DNA of 64,000 bases from Heminiphilus faecis (GTDB lineage: Bacteria; Bacteroidota; Bacteroidia; Bacteroidales; Muribaculaceae). The notes beneath the pieces are model-generated. The model was not told the origin of the DNA. It searched no databases and saw nothing but the letters and a program-made list of their open reading frames with translations. The position numbers and the translations under genes were made by a program. The DNA lies in assembly GCF_008728965.1 (NCBI RefSeq), contig NZ_VSMC01000016.1, positions 1 to 64,000 on the forward strand, written 5' to 3'. Shown piece by piece: positions 36,363 to 44,566 of this stretch (its first letter is position 1; each line of letters begins with the position of its first letter).

Positions 36363-37370
36363 ATGAAAACAATCACAAAACTCTTTGTTGTGGCAGTGGC
36401 ACTCTTCGGAGCAGCCACCGCTGTCAACGCCAAAACAGTTAAAAATACCGATAACAACGTGTCGTCTGACACTGAAACGGTCGCCGAACACGATATGAAC
36501 GTGTACGGCGCAAACTACACCGACGGCGACAAATTTGACGGTCTTACCCGAAAAGTCGGCTTTGACCGCATGATACCGCCTCACGCACTGGAAGTTGCGT
36601 ATGAGAAAACGACGCACATCATCTTCCCGGCAGAAATCACTTATGTGGACTTGGGCAATGAGAACCTCGTTGCCGGACTCGCTGACGGTGCAAAGAATGT
36701 GTTGCGTGTAAAATCGGCTTTCAAGTCGTTCAAGCAGGAAACCAATCTTTCGGTTATCACCGAAGATGGCAGCTATTACACGTTTAATGTAAAATTTGCC
36801 AAAGAGCCGCTGTTGCTCAGTATCGAGATGACTGATTTTCTCCATGACGGTGAGGCTGTGAACCGCCCCAACAACGCGCAGGAGATCTATCTGGAAAAAC
36901 TCGGTCAGGAGTCGCCGATGCTTGTCAAACTGATTATGAAATCAATCTACAAACAGAACAAGCGCGAAATCAAACACATAGGCAGCAAGCGTTTCGGTGT
37001 CCAGTTCCTACTGAAAAGCATCTACACCAACAATGGACTTCTCTATTTCCACACCGAACTGAAGAATACCTCAAATATCGCTTTCGACATTGATTTTGTG
37101 TCGTTCAAGATTGTGGACAAGAAAGTTATCAAGAGAACCGCCATGCAGGAACAGGTGCTTGAACCGCTCCGCGCCCAGAACTATGTGACTGTTGTTCACG
37201 GCAAATCTTCTGAAAGAACCGTGTTCGCCTTGGAGAAATTCACTATCCCCGACGATAAACAGCTCGTTATCGAGGTCGCCGAAAAGGAAGGCGGCCGCCA
37301 TCAGTCTTTCGTAGTGGAGAACGAGGATATTGTGAGAGCCAACGTAATCGACGAACTTTCAATCCAGTAA
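36363..37370 (+). CDS. traN: TraN, DUF4138 protein (VirB9-like)
   Basis: A 335-residue secreted protein with a signal peptide ending near AATAVNA. The domain from residue about 75 (TTHIIFPAEITYVDLGNENL) to the end (YVTVVHGKSSERTVFALEKF) is characteristic of DUF4138/TraN, the outer-membrane-associated VirB9-like component. It lies between traM and traO as in other CTnDOT-type operons. Confidence 0.92.
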   Translation: MKTITKLFVVAVALFGAATAVNAKTVKNTDNNVSSDTETVAEHDMNVYGANYTDGDKFDGLTRKVGFDRMIPPHALEVAYEKTTHIIFPAEITYVDLGNENLVAGLADGAKNVLRVKSAFKSFKQETNLSVITEDGSYYTFNVKFAKEPLLLSIEMTDFLHDGEAVNRPNNAQEIYLEKLGQESPMLVKLIMKSIYKQNKREIKHIGSKRFGVQFLLKSIYTNNGLLYFHTELKNTSNIAFDIDFVSFKIVDKKVIKRTAMQEQVLEPLRAQNYVTVVHGKSSERTVFALEKFTIPDDKQLVIEVAEKEGGRHQSFVVENEDIVRANVIDELSIQ

Positions 37371-37373
37371 CCA

Positions 37374-37955
37374 ATGAGAAAAGCGATAATTCTTTTCGCT
37401 GCCATGCTTGCTCTTTTCACAGGGCAGGCAATGGCCCAGCGATGCCTCCCCGGAATGTCAGCGGTCGAGGTAAAGGCAAATATGGCAGACGGTTTTTATA
37501 CCGGCAACTCCCGCAACTGCGGCTATTCTTTCGGTGTCTATTACTCCGTTTTCAAGGGTAACGCCAACACATGGACTTTTGGCGGCGAGTATCTCCAGAC
37601 TTACAAGCCATACGGCGAAAAAGGTCGTATCCCTGTTGCGGAGTTCACGGGCGAGGTAGGCTACAATCTCCACCTGTTGAGCGACTACTCGCAGGCTTTT
37701 CACCTCTATTGTGGCGTGTCTGCCCTCGGCGGATATGAAACGGTAAACTGGGGTAAGTCGGTGCTGTCCGACGGATCCACGCTCCACAACGGCGACGCCT
37801 TTATCTATGGCGGCGCACTGACTGTTCAGGCAGACTTTTATCTATCTGATAAAATAGCCTTGACTGCCAATGTGAAAGAACGGTTTGTGTTCGGCAACTC
37901 AACGGGCCATTTCCATACTCAGTATGGTGTTGGCGTAAAATTTATAATCGAATGA
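37374..37955 (+). CDS. traO: TraO, outer-membrane conjugation protein
   Basis: A 193-residue secreted protein with a signal peptide ending near GQAMAQ and a series of amphipathic beta strands (GFYTGNSRNCGYSFGVYYSV, then a C-terminal strand HTQYGVGVKFIIE), consistent with a small outer-membrane beta barrel. Size and place match TraO. It starts three bases after traN. Confidence 0.88.
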   Translation: MRKAIILFAAMLALFTGQAMAQRCLPGMSAVEVKANMADGFYTGNSRNCGYSFGVYYSVFKGNANTWTFGGEYLQTYKPYGEKGRIPVAEFTGEVGYNLHLLSDYSQAFHLYCGVSALGGYETVNWGKSVLSDGSTLHNGDAFIYGGALTVQADFYLSDKIALTANVKERFVFGNSTGHFHTQYGVGVKFIIE

Positions 37956-37959
37956 GCCT

Positions 37960-38646
37960 ATGAGATACACAAAAGATGATATACACAAAATCAGCATATA
38001 CAAGCTATTGGAGGCTATAGGCATGAGACGTGTTGACCTTGTCAGTGATGACGTCGAACTCTATTATACGCCATATAGAAATGATTCGGAACCTAAATTT
38101 ATTGTTGATGATTTGGCAAGAAAATGGTATGACCAAGTGACTGGCAAATCGGGGGATATAAGGGATTTGGCACGACTTATTGCAAAAGGTGCTGATAGAG
38201 ATGATATTGATGGCTATATAGTCCGTAAAGCTAATGAATATGAGAAAATACAGGAACTGCGTGCAATGAGTCGCAGACTGATGGAGCCGGAAACTTTTGA
38301 TGTAGATTATGACAAAATCCATCTGACTACTTTTATGAAAGCGTTGGGTCAACCCAAACCTCTGATGGCGGATGGAAACATTCTCTACTACAAAGCTCCG
38401 TATTCAAATGACGAGAATCGGACTATCGCTGTTAATACCATCACTAATTGTTGGCATGACACCAAGTCTAAGAAACAAGGGAACATATTTACTCTTGTAT
38501 GGCACATGATAGGTTCATCCAATATATCGGAAATCAAACGATATATTGTTGCTGAGATGTCAGCTATGAATAAAAATCTGGCATTAAATAGGACTGAACT
38601 TGAGAAGACGGAAATCCCGAAAAAGAAACGAGGTATGCGCCTATGA
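37960..38646 (+). CDS. Protein with two primase-CHC2-like modules lacking cysteines
   Basis: A 228-residue protein in which the same fold appears twice: a helix, YYTPYRNDSEPKFIVDDLAR, then KWYD and SGDIRDLARLIA (residues about 10-75), and again YYKAPYSNDENRTIAVNTIT, CWHD and QGNIFTLVWHMI (about 120-190). The pattern equals the N-terminal domain of the TraP primase encoded by the next gene (FYSPYRNERKPSFHVNPRK, LWFD, GGDIFNLAG). No zinc-binding Cys set and no toprim domain are present. It overlaps traP by four bases. I infer a single-stranded-DNA-binding or primase-accessory role. Confidence 0.65.
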   Translation: MRYTKDDIHKISIYKLLEAIGMRRVDLVSDDVELYYTPYRNDSEPKFIVDDLARKWYDQVTGKSGDIRDLARLIAKGADRDDIDGYIVRKANEYEKIQELRAMSRRLMEPETFDVDYDKIHLTTFMKALGQPKPLMADGNILYYKAPYSNDENRTIAVNTITNCWHDTKSKKQGNIFTLVWHMIGSSNISEIKRYIVAEMSAMNKNLALNRTELEKTEIPKKKRGMRL

Positions 38647-39510
38647 ACATCGACGCTATCCGACAAATCCCGTTGGTGGATTTCCTCAACCACCTCGGCT
38701 ATCGGCCGACAGGACGCGACAGCAAAGGATTGTGGTTCTACTCTCCATACCGCAATGAGCGTAAGCCCTCGTTCCATGTCAACCCGCGCAAAAATTTATG
38801 GTTCGATTTTGGGAGCGGTGCAGGTGGCGACATCTTCAACCTTGCCGGAGAGTTGACAGGCGAAACAGACTTCATCAGACGGGCGGAGTTCATCGCCCAA
38901 AAGATGCAGTTGCCAGTAGAGAAACCCTACAAGCCAATGCCGTTCAAGGAAGAACCGACATTTGAGAATGTTGCTATCTCCAGACTGGAGGCTCCGGCTC
39001 TGCTTAAATACCTTGATGACCGTGGCATACCACGCGACATAGCCCAACGCTATTGTGTGCAGTGTGATTATGAATTACATGGCAAGAGGTATTACGCCAT
39101 CGGCTTTGAAAATAACGCGCATGGCTATGCGTAATTCCTTTTTCAAAGGCTCTTATCCACCCAAGCATATAACTCATATAGCCAATGGCAACGCCCGGTG
39201 TAATGTCTTTGAAGGCTTCATTGACTTTCTCTCAGCGGAACGACTCGGATATAATGACGGCACTGACACAATAGTGCTTAACTCTGTCTCCAATCTGAAT
39301 AAAGCCATTGCGCCACTGAGAGAATACAGTCTGGTCAGTTGCTATCTCGACAACGACAATGCCGGACGAGCCGCACTCGTCAAGCTCCAGCAGGAGTTAG
39401 GCGATAAGGTAATGGACAAGTCCGCACTTTACCCCAATCACAAGGATCTGAACGACTATCTCATGTCGCTCTATCCTAAACAGACAGCAAAATCAAAACT
39501 CAAACTCTGA
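38643..39510 (+). pseudogene. traP: TraP DNA primase, frameshifted
   Basis: Two overlapping frames together give a TraP-type primase of about 289 residues. The first frame (38643 to the stop at 39132-39134) holds the CHC2-like domain and the linker. The second, entered around 39110-39125, continues with MRNSFFKGSYPPKHITHIAN and the toprim core, with EGFIDFLSAERLG and the acidic motif LDNDNAGRAAL, to 39510. The joint length is one base more than a multiple of three, so a one-base insertion near GGCTATGCG explains it. It may be a real mutation, a sequencing error, or less likely a programmed shift. TraP would prime complementary-strand synthesis after transfer. Confidence 0.8.
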
Positions 39511-39513
39511 AAA

Positions 39514-40080
39514 ATGAAAACAATCCTCAATAGAATCGGCTCAGCCCGTGTCACTCCAACCCGTTTCTTCGGGTTCTTTCTCCGTTCCACTACGAAAGCG
39601 CTTTGCGGTTGCTGGGCAATCGTCTTTGCCTTCGTGTTATCCCTCACCTCCTGCGACGATGACCTCGATGTGCAACAATCATATCCCTTCACGGTGGAAG
39701 TTATGCCATACGCAGACAAAATAGCCAATGGCGAAACCGTAGAACTGCGTATGACCATCGTCCCCGAAGGTAACTACACCAACACACTCTACACAATCCG
39801 CTATTTCCAGTATGAGGGTAAAGGCTTGCTGAAACTCGTTGATGGCCCGACACTCGTCAACAATGACCGCGTCCTCCTCGAATCCAAGCAATTCCGGCTC
39901 AACTACACCGCTTACTCCTCAGAAAGTCACGAACTTCTGATAACGATTGAGGACAACTATGGGACTCGTTGGGAACAGACCTTTGAGTTCAACAACAACG
40001 ACAGCGATGACAAAGGCGGATCGGAAAGTACTGTCGTGACACCAATCAATCCCGGTACACTAACACCTATTAGCCAATGA
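39514..40080 (+). CDS. traQ: TraQ, DUF3872 lipoprotein
   Basis: A 188-residue protein with an N-terminal hydrophobic segment ending in a lipobox-like LSLTSC (residue about 46) and the DUF3872 domain after it (SYPFTVEVMPYADKIANGET, then YFQYEGKGLL). The segment ahead of the hydrophobic part is long (about 28 residues) and may mean that the true start is internal. It sits at the end of the tra cluster, as TraQ does, and overlaps the lysozyme gene by four bases. Confidence 0.88.
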   Translation: MKTILNRIGSARVTPTRFFGFFLRSTTKALCGCWAIVFAFVLSLTSCDDDLDVQQSYPFTVEVMPYADKIANGETVELRMTIVPEGNYTNTLYTIRYFQYEGKGLLKLVDGPTLVNNDRVLLESKQFRLNYTAYSSESHELLITIEDNYGTRWEQTFEFNNNDSDDKGGSESTVVTPINPGTLTPISQ

Positions 40081-40607
40081 AGAAACTCCTTATACTCTTT
40101 GTGGCATTGTTCTCCCTTGTAGGAACAATGCCCGGCAACGCCGCCTCACAGCGAACTGCCCCCGCAAGGGAGCAGAAAACAAAACGAAGCATAATGGAAC
40201 TGACGATCTTTGAGCGTGCAGTTCTCATAATAAAGAAGTTTGAAACTTTACATGACTCACGCCGCCACTGGCCATACTTGGGTTACGGTCATAGAAAACT
40301 TCCCGGAGAGAAATATTTTCGTGGCTACAAGATGAGTGAGCGCGAAGCCGATGCACTTCTCCGCAAAGACCTACGGAAATTCTGCGCTCTATACCGCGAC
40401 ATGGGAAAGGATAGTATTCTGCTTGGAGCATTAGCCTACAACATCGGCCCCGGTGCTGTAAATAAGTCTAGCGTCTATAAAATGCTCAAATCCGGCAACC
40501 GCAACATCTTCAAAGCCTACACCTCCTACTGCCACTACCGAGGCAAATGGCACAAAGGATTATACACTCGCAGACTAACGGAACTCGGAGCCCTGTTCAT
40601 CCCTTAA
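40077..40607 (+). CDS. Lysozyme-like muramidase of the transfer operon
   Basis: A 176-residue secreted protein with a signal peptide (MKKLLILFVALFSLVGTMPG) and a phage-lysozyme-like domain (residues about 38-170). It shows the catalytic-type Glu in IIKKFETLHDSRRHWPYLGYG and the fold marker LGALAYNIGPGAVNKSSVY. Enzymes of this kind open peptidoglycan for assembly of the mating channel and commonly close Bacteroidetes tra operons. A transcription-terminator-like hairpin follows. Confidence 0.85.
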   Translation: MKKLLILFVALFSLVGTMPGNAASQRTAPAREQKTKRSIMELTIFERAVLIIKKFETLHDSRRHWPYLGYGHRKLPGEKYFRGYKMSEREADALLRKDLRKFCALYRDMGKDSILLGALAYNIGPGAVNKSSVYKMLKSGNRNIFKAYTSYCHYRGKWHKGLYTRRLTELGALFIP

Positions 40608-40622
40608 ATAAATTCCATATAT

Positions 40623-40668
40623 AACAATCCTGACAAACTTTCAGTAATAAAGGTCTGTCAGGATTGTT
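40623..40668 (+). terminator. Terminator-like hairpin after the tra operon
   Basis: Perfect 13-base arms AACAATCCTGACA (40623-40635) and TGTCAGGATTGTT (40656-40668) surround a 20-base loop. The T tail is weak, so termination may be partial. Confidence 0.6.
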
Positions 40669-40746
40669 TGCTGTATTACGTATCCATTAAACCAACCAAT
40701 GATGCTAATTGTTGGGAAAGAAGAATTACCAATTTACAAATACTCT

Positions 40747-41583
40747 ATGAATAGATTCTACACTATATTATTTTTGATGATGTCTTTTGTCTGTGCATTT
40801 GGGCATGACAAAGAAAGTGTTCAGGAACTGTATGAATATGGTTCATATAGTTCCTCCGATGGTCTCACCATAAATTATAGAATAATCTCTCCGGATTCTA
40901 CCAATATTGTAGAATCAGAAGAAAGTAGTTATCCTCTGATTGTCTTTATGCACGGAATCGGTGAGCGTGGTAATGATAATAAGAAACAACTAGAACATGG
41001 TGGAGACCTTTTCTCAAATTCAAGTTCTCGACAGTCATACCCTGCATATGTGATTTTCCCTCAATGTCCAGATGACTATTTTTGGTCGTTGAATAAGAGC
41101 CCAAAATCTCAGAAGGACATCATGAAAAATCAAGACGAGACTCCCATTATGAAGGGGGTAATTGAGCTGGTGGAGAATTGTGCCAATACTCTGCATATCG
41201 ATAAGAATAGAATTTATATAGTTGGCCTTTCTATGGGTGGACTTGCTGTATATGACGCAGCTTGGAGACACCCTGATATATTCGCCGCCGCAGTTGCCAT
41301 TTGTGGTGCTGTAAATCCGGACAAACTTTCGTCCATAACAGATACATCGTTCCGTATATATCATGGAACAAATGACGATGTCATACCAATTGAAGCATCT
41401 GAAGCAGCATATAATGTTTTAAAAAAGCATGACATCGATGCTCAGCTCATTGAACTTCCCGATGTGGGACATGAATGTTGGGATAAGGCATTTGCATCCC
41501 CGGATTTTTTAAGCTGGATTTTCAGTAAATCAAAACTTCACCATGGTATAGAAATCCAGAATGCTATTGCTTTGCAACCATAA
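40747..41583 (+). CDS. Secreted alpha/beta hydrolase (esterase)
   Basis: A 278-residue secreted hydrolase of the phospholipase/carboxylesterase or PHB-depolymerase-like type. The signal peptide is MNRFYTILFLMMSFVCAFGH. The oxyanion region is FMHGIGERGNDN, the nucleophile elbow VGLSMGGLAV, the acid HGTNDDVIP and the final His VGHECWD. Start at 40747, where the signal peptide begins; the frame is open 16 codons further up. The gene stands alone between two terminators, separating the transfer operon from the polyketide operon, and could be cargo of either. The substrate is unknown. Confidence 0.8.
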   Translation: MNRFYTILFLMMSFVCAFGHDKESVQELYEYGSYSSSDGLTINYRIISPDSTNIVESEESSYPLIVFMHGIGERGNDNKKQLEHGGDLFSNSSSRQSYPAYVIFPQCPDDYFWSLNKSPKSQKDIMKNQDETPIMKGVIELVENCANTLHIDKNRIYIVGLSMGGLAVYDAAWRHPDIFAAAVAICGAVNPDKLSSITDTSFRIYHGTNDDVIPIEASEAAYNVLKKHDIDAQLIELPDVGHECWDKAFASPDFLSWIFSKSKLHHGIEIQNAIALQP

Positions 41584-41605
41584 GCAATTTGGTATGTATA
41601 TTCTT

Positions 41606-41636
41606 AAGGATAGGTCAAGGGCTTATCCTTTTTTTG
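41606..41636 (+). terminator. Terminator ahead of the polyketide operon
   Basis: Arms AAGGATA (41606-41612) and TATCCTT (41624-41630) enclose an 11-base loop and run into a T7 tract. It insulates the polyketide operon from upstream transcription. Confidence 0.7.
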
Positions 41637-41728
41637 TATATGCAGGTCTATTTCATTGGGTAGGTAGTGCTATATTTTTACTTTACGGCCTAAATACACA
41701 TATTTTCAGGCAGTTTCTTGTTCCAGAA

Positions 41729-41760
41729 TTTGGAATATGAAGAAATTTTTCTTAATTTTG
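41729..41760 (+). promoter_or_regulatory. Promoter of the polyene/polyketide operon
   Basis: TTTG at 41729-41732, a 20-base spacer and TAATTTTG at 41753-41760 form a consensus Bacteroidetes promoter, 15 bases ahead of the first gene. It is the only strong promoter I see before the 21.7-kb run of same-strand genes. Confidence 0.75.
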
Positions 41761-41775
41761 CACCGAAAATCATGA

Positions 41776-42012
41776 ATGATGAAATCAGGAAACTACAATC
41801 GTATTAAAGAAGTACTTGAAGAACAAGGTCGTACGCAGACATGGCTAGCCAAAAAGTTGAATATAACTTTTCGGCAGGTTAACTCTTATTGTTCTAATGC
41901 TTCTCAACCCAGTATCCCTGTTCTTTATGACATATCTATTTTGTTGCAAACGCCAGTTTCGGAATTACTTAGAGAATCGTCCGAGGAATTATTAAAAACA
42001 GATGACTTATGA
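41776..42012 (+). CDS. Xre/Cro-type helix-turn-helix regulator
   Basis: A 78-residue protein that is essentially one HTH_3 domain (residues about 8-65): GRTQTWLAKKLNITFRQVNS, then the recognition-helix region and PVLYDISILLQTPVSELLRE. It starts 15 bases after the promoter box and shares four bases with the ketoreductase gene (ATGA at 42009-42012). A repressor that leads its own operon in this way can give negative feedback on pigment or lipid production. The target sites are not identified. Confidence 0.82.
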   Translation: MMKSGNYNRIKEVLEEQGRTQTWLAKKLNITFRQVNSYCSNASQPSIPVLYDISILLQTPVSELLRESSEELLKTDDL

Positions 42013-42740
42013 AGTACGCATTAGTAACAGGTGGATCCAGAGGAATCGGCAAAGCTGTTTGCTTGAAGTTTGCACAAATGGGAGTTCCGGTTCTAATAAA
42101 TTATCATTCAAATGAGACTGCCGCCCTTGATGTATTAAAGTGTGTGCAATCCATTGGAGGAACTGCATATCTTCTTCAGTTTGATGTGGCCTCTGAAAAA
42201 GATGTTAGTAGTGCAATAGAACGTTGGGAAGATGAGCATCCAGATGACTACATTGCGTACCTTGTAAATAATGCTGGAATACGAAAGGATAATCTGATGT
42301 TCATGATGCCTGAGAAAGATTGGCATGATGTTATTGATGTGACGCTTAATGGTTTCTACTATGTTACCCGTAAGCTGCTTCCCAAAATGATGATGCGCCG
42401 ACATGGTGGCAGAATTATTAATATGGCGTCGTTATCCGGTTTGAAAGGAATGCCCGGGCAGACAAACTATAGTGCCGCAAAAGGTGCTTTAATCGGTGCA
42501 ACCAAAGCTCTGGCGCAGGAAACGGCAAGTAGAAATGTGACAGTGAATGCCATCGCACCAGGATTTATTGAATCCGACATGACTAAGGATCTTCCGCAAG
42601 AAGAACTGAAAAAATTGGTTCCAATGAATCGTTTCGGCCGTCCGGAGGAAGTAGCAGCATTGGTTGGTTTTCTTTGTTCTGACGAGGCTGGTTACATAAC
42701 TGGCGAAGTCATCAATATCAATGGAGGATTGTACAGTTAA
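42009..42740 (+). CDS. 3-oxoacyl-ACP reductase (FabG-type ketoreductase)
   Basis: A 243-residue short-chain dehydrogenase/reductase that should reduce the beta-keto group after each elongation, using NADPH. The cofactor motif TGGSRGIGK is at residues 7-15 and NNAG at 87-90. The catalytic residues are Ser141, Tyr154 and Lys158 (QTNYSAAKGAL), and the ending GEVININGGLYS is that of FabG. It is the only ketoreductase in the operon and so should serve every extension cycle. It corresponds to ApeQ of aryl polyene clusters. Confidence 0.92.
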   Translation: MKYALVTGGSRGIGKAVCLKFAQMGVPVLINYHSNETAALDVLKCVQSIGGTAYLLQFDVASEKDVSSAIERWEDEHPDDYIAYLVNNAGIRKDNLMFMMPEKDWHDVIDVTLNGFYYVTRKLLPKMMMRRHGGRIINMASLSGLKGMPGQTNYSAAKGALIGATKALAQETASRNVTVNAIAPGFIESDMTKDLPQEELKKLVPMNRFGRPEEVAALVGFLCSDEAGYITGEVININGGLYS

Positions 42741-42760
42741 CCTCATTATCTGATTTTGCA

Positions 42761-43984
42761 ATGAGTAGAAGAGTAGTAATCACAGGTATGGGAATTTGGT
42801 CCTGTATCGGAAAAAATAAAGAAGAAGTACAGGATTCACTATATAAAGGGAAATCTGGAATTGGCTTGGAACAAGCCAGGTTAGACTATGGCTACCAGTC
42901 CGCTCTGACGGGAATTGTGGAACGTCCGAAACTAAAGGGCATTCTCGACCGGCGTCAGAGGACCGGAATGTCCGAAGAGTCGGAATATGCGTTTATGGCT
43001 TCCAAAGAAGCATTTGATGAAGCCGGCATTTCAGATGACTATCTAAAGGAGAACGAAGTTGGTATCATCTTCGGTAACGATTCATCGGCCAAGGCTGTCA
43101 TTGAGGCTCATGAAATAATGAAAGAAAAGAAAGATTCCGCATTAGTAGGATCTGGTTCTATTTTTCAGTCCATGAACTCGACGGTCAATATGAACCTCAG
43201 CACCATATTCCACCTTAAAGGAATTAATATGACCATAAGTGCAGCCTGTGCCAGCGGATCTCATTCTATAGGTCTTGGATATATGATGATTAAACAAGGT
43301 CTTCAAGATATGATATTGGTTGGAGGTGCTCAGGAAACCAACTACTACTCAATGTCTTCTTTCGATGCTCTTGGCACTTTCTCTTCAAGAATGGATGAGC
43401 CTACCAAAGCATCACGTCCATTTGATAAGAACAGGGATGGATTGATTCCCAGTGGCGGTGCCGCAGCATTGGTGCTTGAAGATTATGACCACGCCATTGC
43501 CAGAGGTGCAAACATTCTTGCTGAAGTGGTGGGATATGGATTTTCATCAAATGGCGGAGGCATCTCACAGCCCAGCGATGAAGGGTCAGAGCGAGCAATG
43601 AAAAGGGCACTCGCAGACGCAGGTATTTCTGCTGAGGAAGTTGATTATGTGAATGCACATGCCACTTCAACTCCTCAGGGTGATGACTATGAGGCAATAG
43701 CATTAGACCGGATATTCGGCGGGAAGAAAGCTCTTATAAGCTCTACCAAATCCATGACCGGTCATGAGTGTTGGATGGCTGGAGCTAGCGAAGCTGTTTA
43801 TTGTGTTTTGATGATGCAAAATAGTTTTGTAGCACCAAACATCAATTTGGATGAGCCTAGTGAACATGCAGCTAATCTTAATATAGCTAAATCTACAATA
43901 GACATGCCAATTGATATTGCACTCAGCAACTCATTTGGATTTGGTGGAACAAATAGTGCTCTTGTGATAAAAAAAATAATCTAA
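42761..43984 (+). CDS. Beta-ketoacyl-ACP synthase, FabF/ApeR-like
   Basis: A 407-residue condensing enzyme with the full Cys-His-His set: Cys163 (SAACASGSHS), His300 (NAHATSTPQGD) and His335 (SMTGHECWMAG). Length is that of FabF/FabB without extra domains. The other two ketosynthases of the operon carry fused chain-length-factor-like parts, so this one is the candidate for a separate step such as the first condensation on the aryl starter, as proposed for ApeR-type enzymes. That assignment is an inference. Confidence 0.92.
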   Translation: MSRRVVITGMGIWSCIGKNKEEVQDSLYKGKSGIGLEQARLDYGYQSALTGIVERPKLKGILDRRQRTGMSEESEYAFMASKEAFDEAGISDDYLKENEVGIIFGNDSSAKAVIEAHEIMKEKKDSALVGSGSIFQSMNSTVNMNLSTIFHLKGINMTISAACASGSHSIGLGYMMIKQGLQDMILVGGAQETNYYSMSSFDALGTFSSRMDEPTKASRPFDKNRDGLIPSGGAAALVLEDYDHAIARGANILAEVVGYGFSSNGGGISQPSDEGSERAMKRALADAGISAEEVDYVNAHATSTPQGDDYEAIALDRIFGGKKALISSTKSMTGHECWMAGASEAVYCVLMMQNSFVAPNINLDEPSEHAANLNIAKSTIDMPIDIALSNSFGFGGTNSALVIKKII

Positions 43985-43996
43985 CGTAATAATCAT

Positions 43997-44506
43997 ATGA
44001 AAAAGTTACTCTTTTCAATTTTAATTGTCATGATGGCAATCCCTGCTTTAGCAGGGACCAAACTCGTGACAGGTTCACTCTCAGAACTGAAGGGAGCAAA
44101 AAGCGTTCCGTTCATTGTCAATTGGGATGGTGCTGTGTACAGCAAAGCTGGTACACTTGTTGATTTCCTTGACAAAGCAGTCAGAAACAATGACTGGGAA
44201 GAAGGTTCTCTCAACTACCTCTTCCAAAAGGCTAATTCGCGTACTGGCGAATATGGTGTTCGTCTTGTTGACAAAGATACTCAGACAGACTCTGAATACT
44301 ACTTTGAAATGGTAGTGGAAACCATTTCAAAAGGCGGAGACATAAAAGGAGAAATTCACCTGAAGAAAAAGGGTCAGGATGAGCCTATCGCAATCATGAC
44401 ATTTGCATCTGATGATGCAGACGACAATGATAAAATTGCCTTTCGAGATCAATTTAAGTCCATCGGAGAAAGTCTCGGGAAGTTAATTGTAAAACAAATT
44501 AAGTAA
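43997..44506 (+). CDS. Small secreted protein of unknown function
   Basis: A 169-residue protein with a clear signal peptide (MKKLLFSILIVMMAIPALAG) and a soluble periplasmic or surface domain I do not recognise (GSLSELKGAKSVPFIVNWDG; VVETISKGGDIKGEIHLKKK). The body mixes beta-rich segments with a helical C-terminus (FKSIGESLGKLIVKQI), a pattern that could bind lipid. It lies inside the operon between a ketosynthase and a methyltransferase gene and is followed by a strong hairpin. Secreted proteins are not expected between cytosolic biosynthesis genes, so it may handle the exported product. Confidence 0.75.
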   Translation: MKKLLFSILIVMMAIPALAGTKLVTGSLSELKGAKSVPFIVNWDGAVYSKAGTLVDFLDKAVRNNDWEEGSLNYLFQKANSRTGEYGVRLVDKDTQTDSEYYFEMVVETISKGGDIKGEIHLKKKGQDEPIAIMTFASDDADDNDKIAFRDQFKSIGESLGKLIVKQIK

Positions 44507-44519
44507 ACCAATGAATCAT

Positions 44520-44553
44520 AAAGTTATGGGGCTAAGGAGTCCCATAACTTTTA
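44520..44553 (+). terminator. Hairpin inside the polyketide operon
   Basis: Arms AAAGTTATGGG (44520-44530) and CCCATAACTTT (44541-44551), an 11-base-pair stem with a 10-base loop, lie between the small secreted protein gene and the methyltransferase gene, the widest gap in the operon (60 bases). The T tail is short (TTTT). It could cause partial termination or protect the 3' end of the upstream part of the message. Confidence 0.55.
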
Positions 44554-44566
44554 ATGCAAAAATTGA

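Noticed and set aside
38643-39134. TraP first frame as a complete short gene
   Set aside because: The toprim half follows in another frame with full family similarity, so a frameshift in one gene explains both pieces better.
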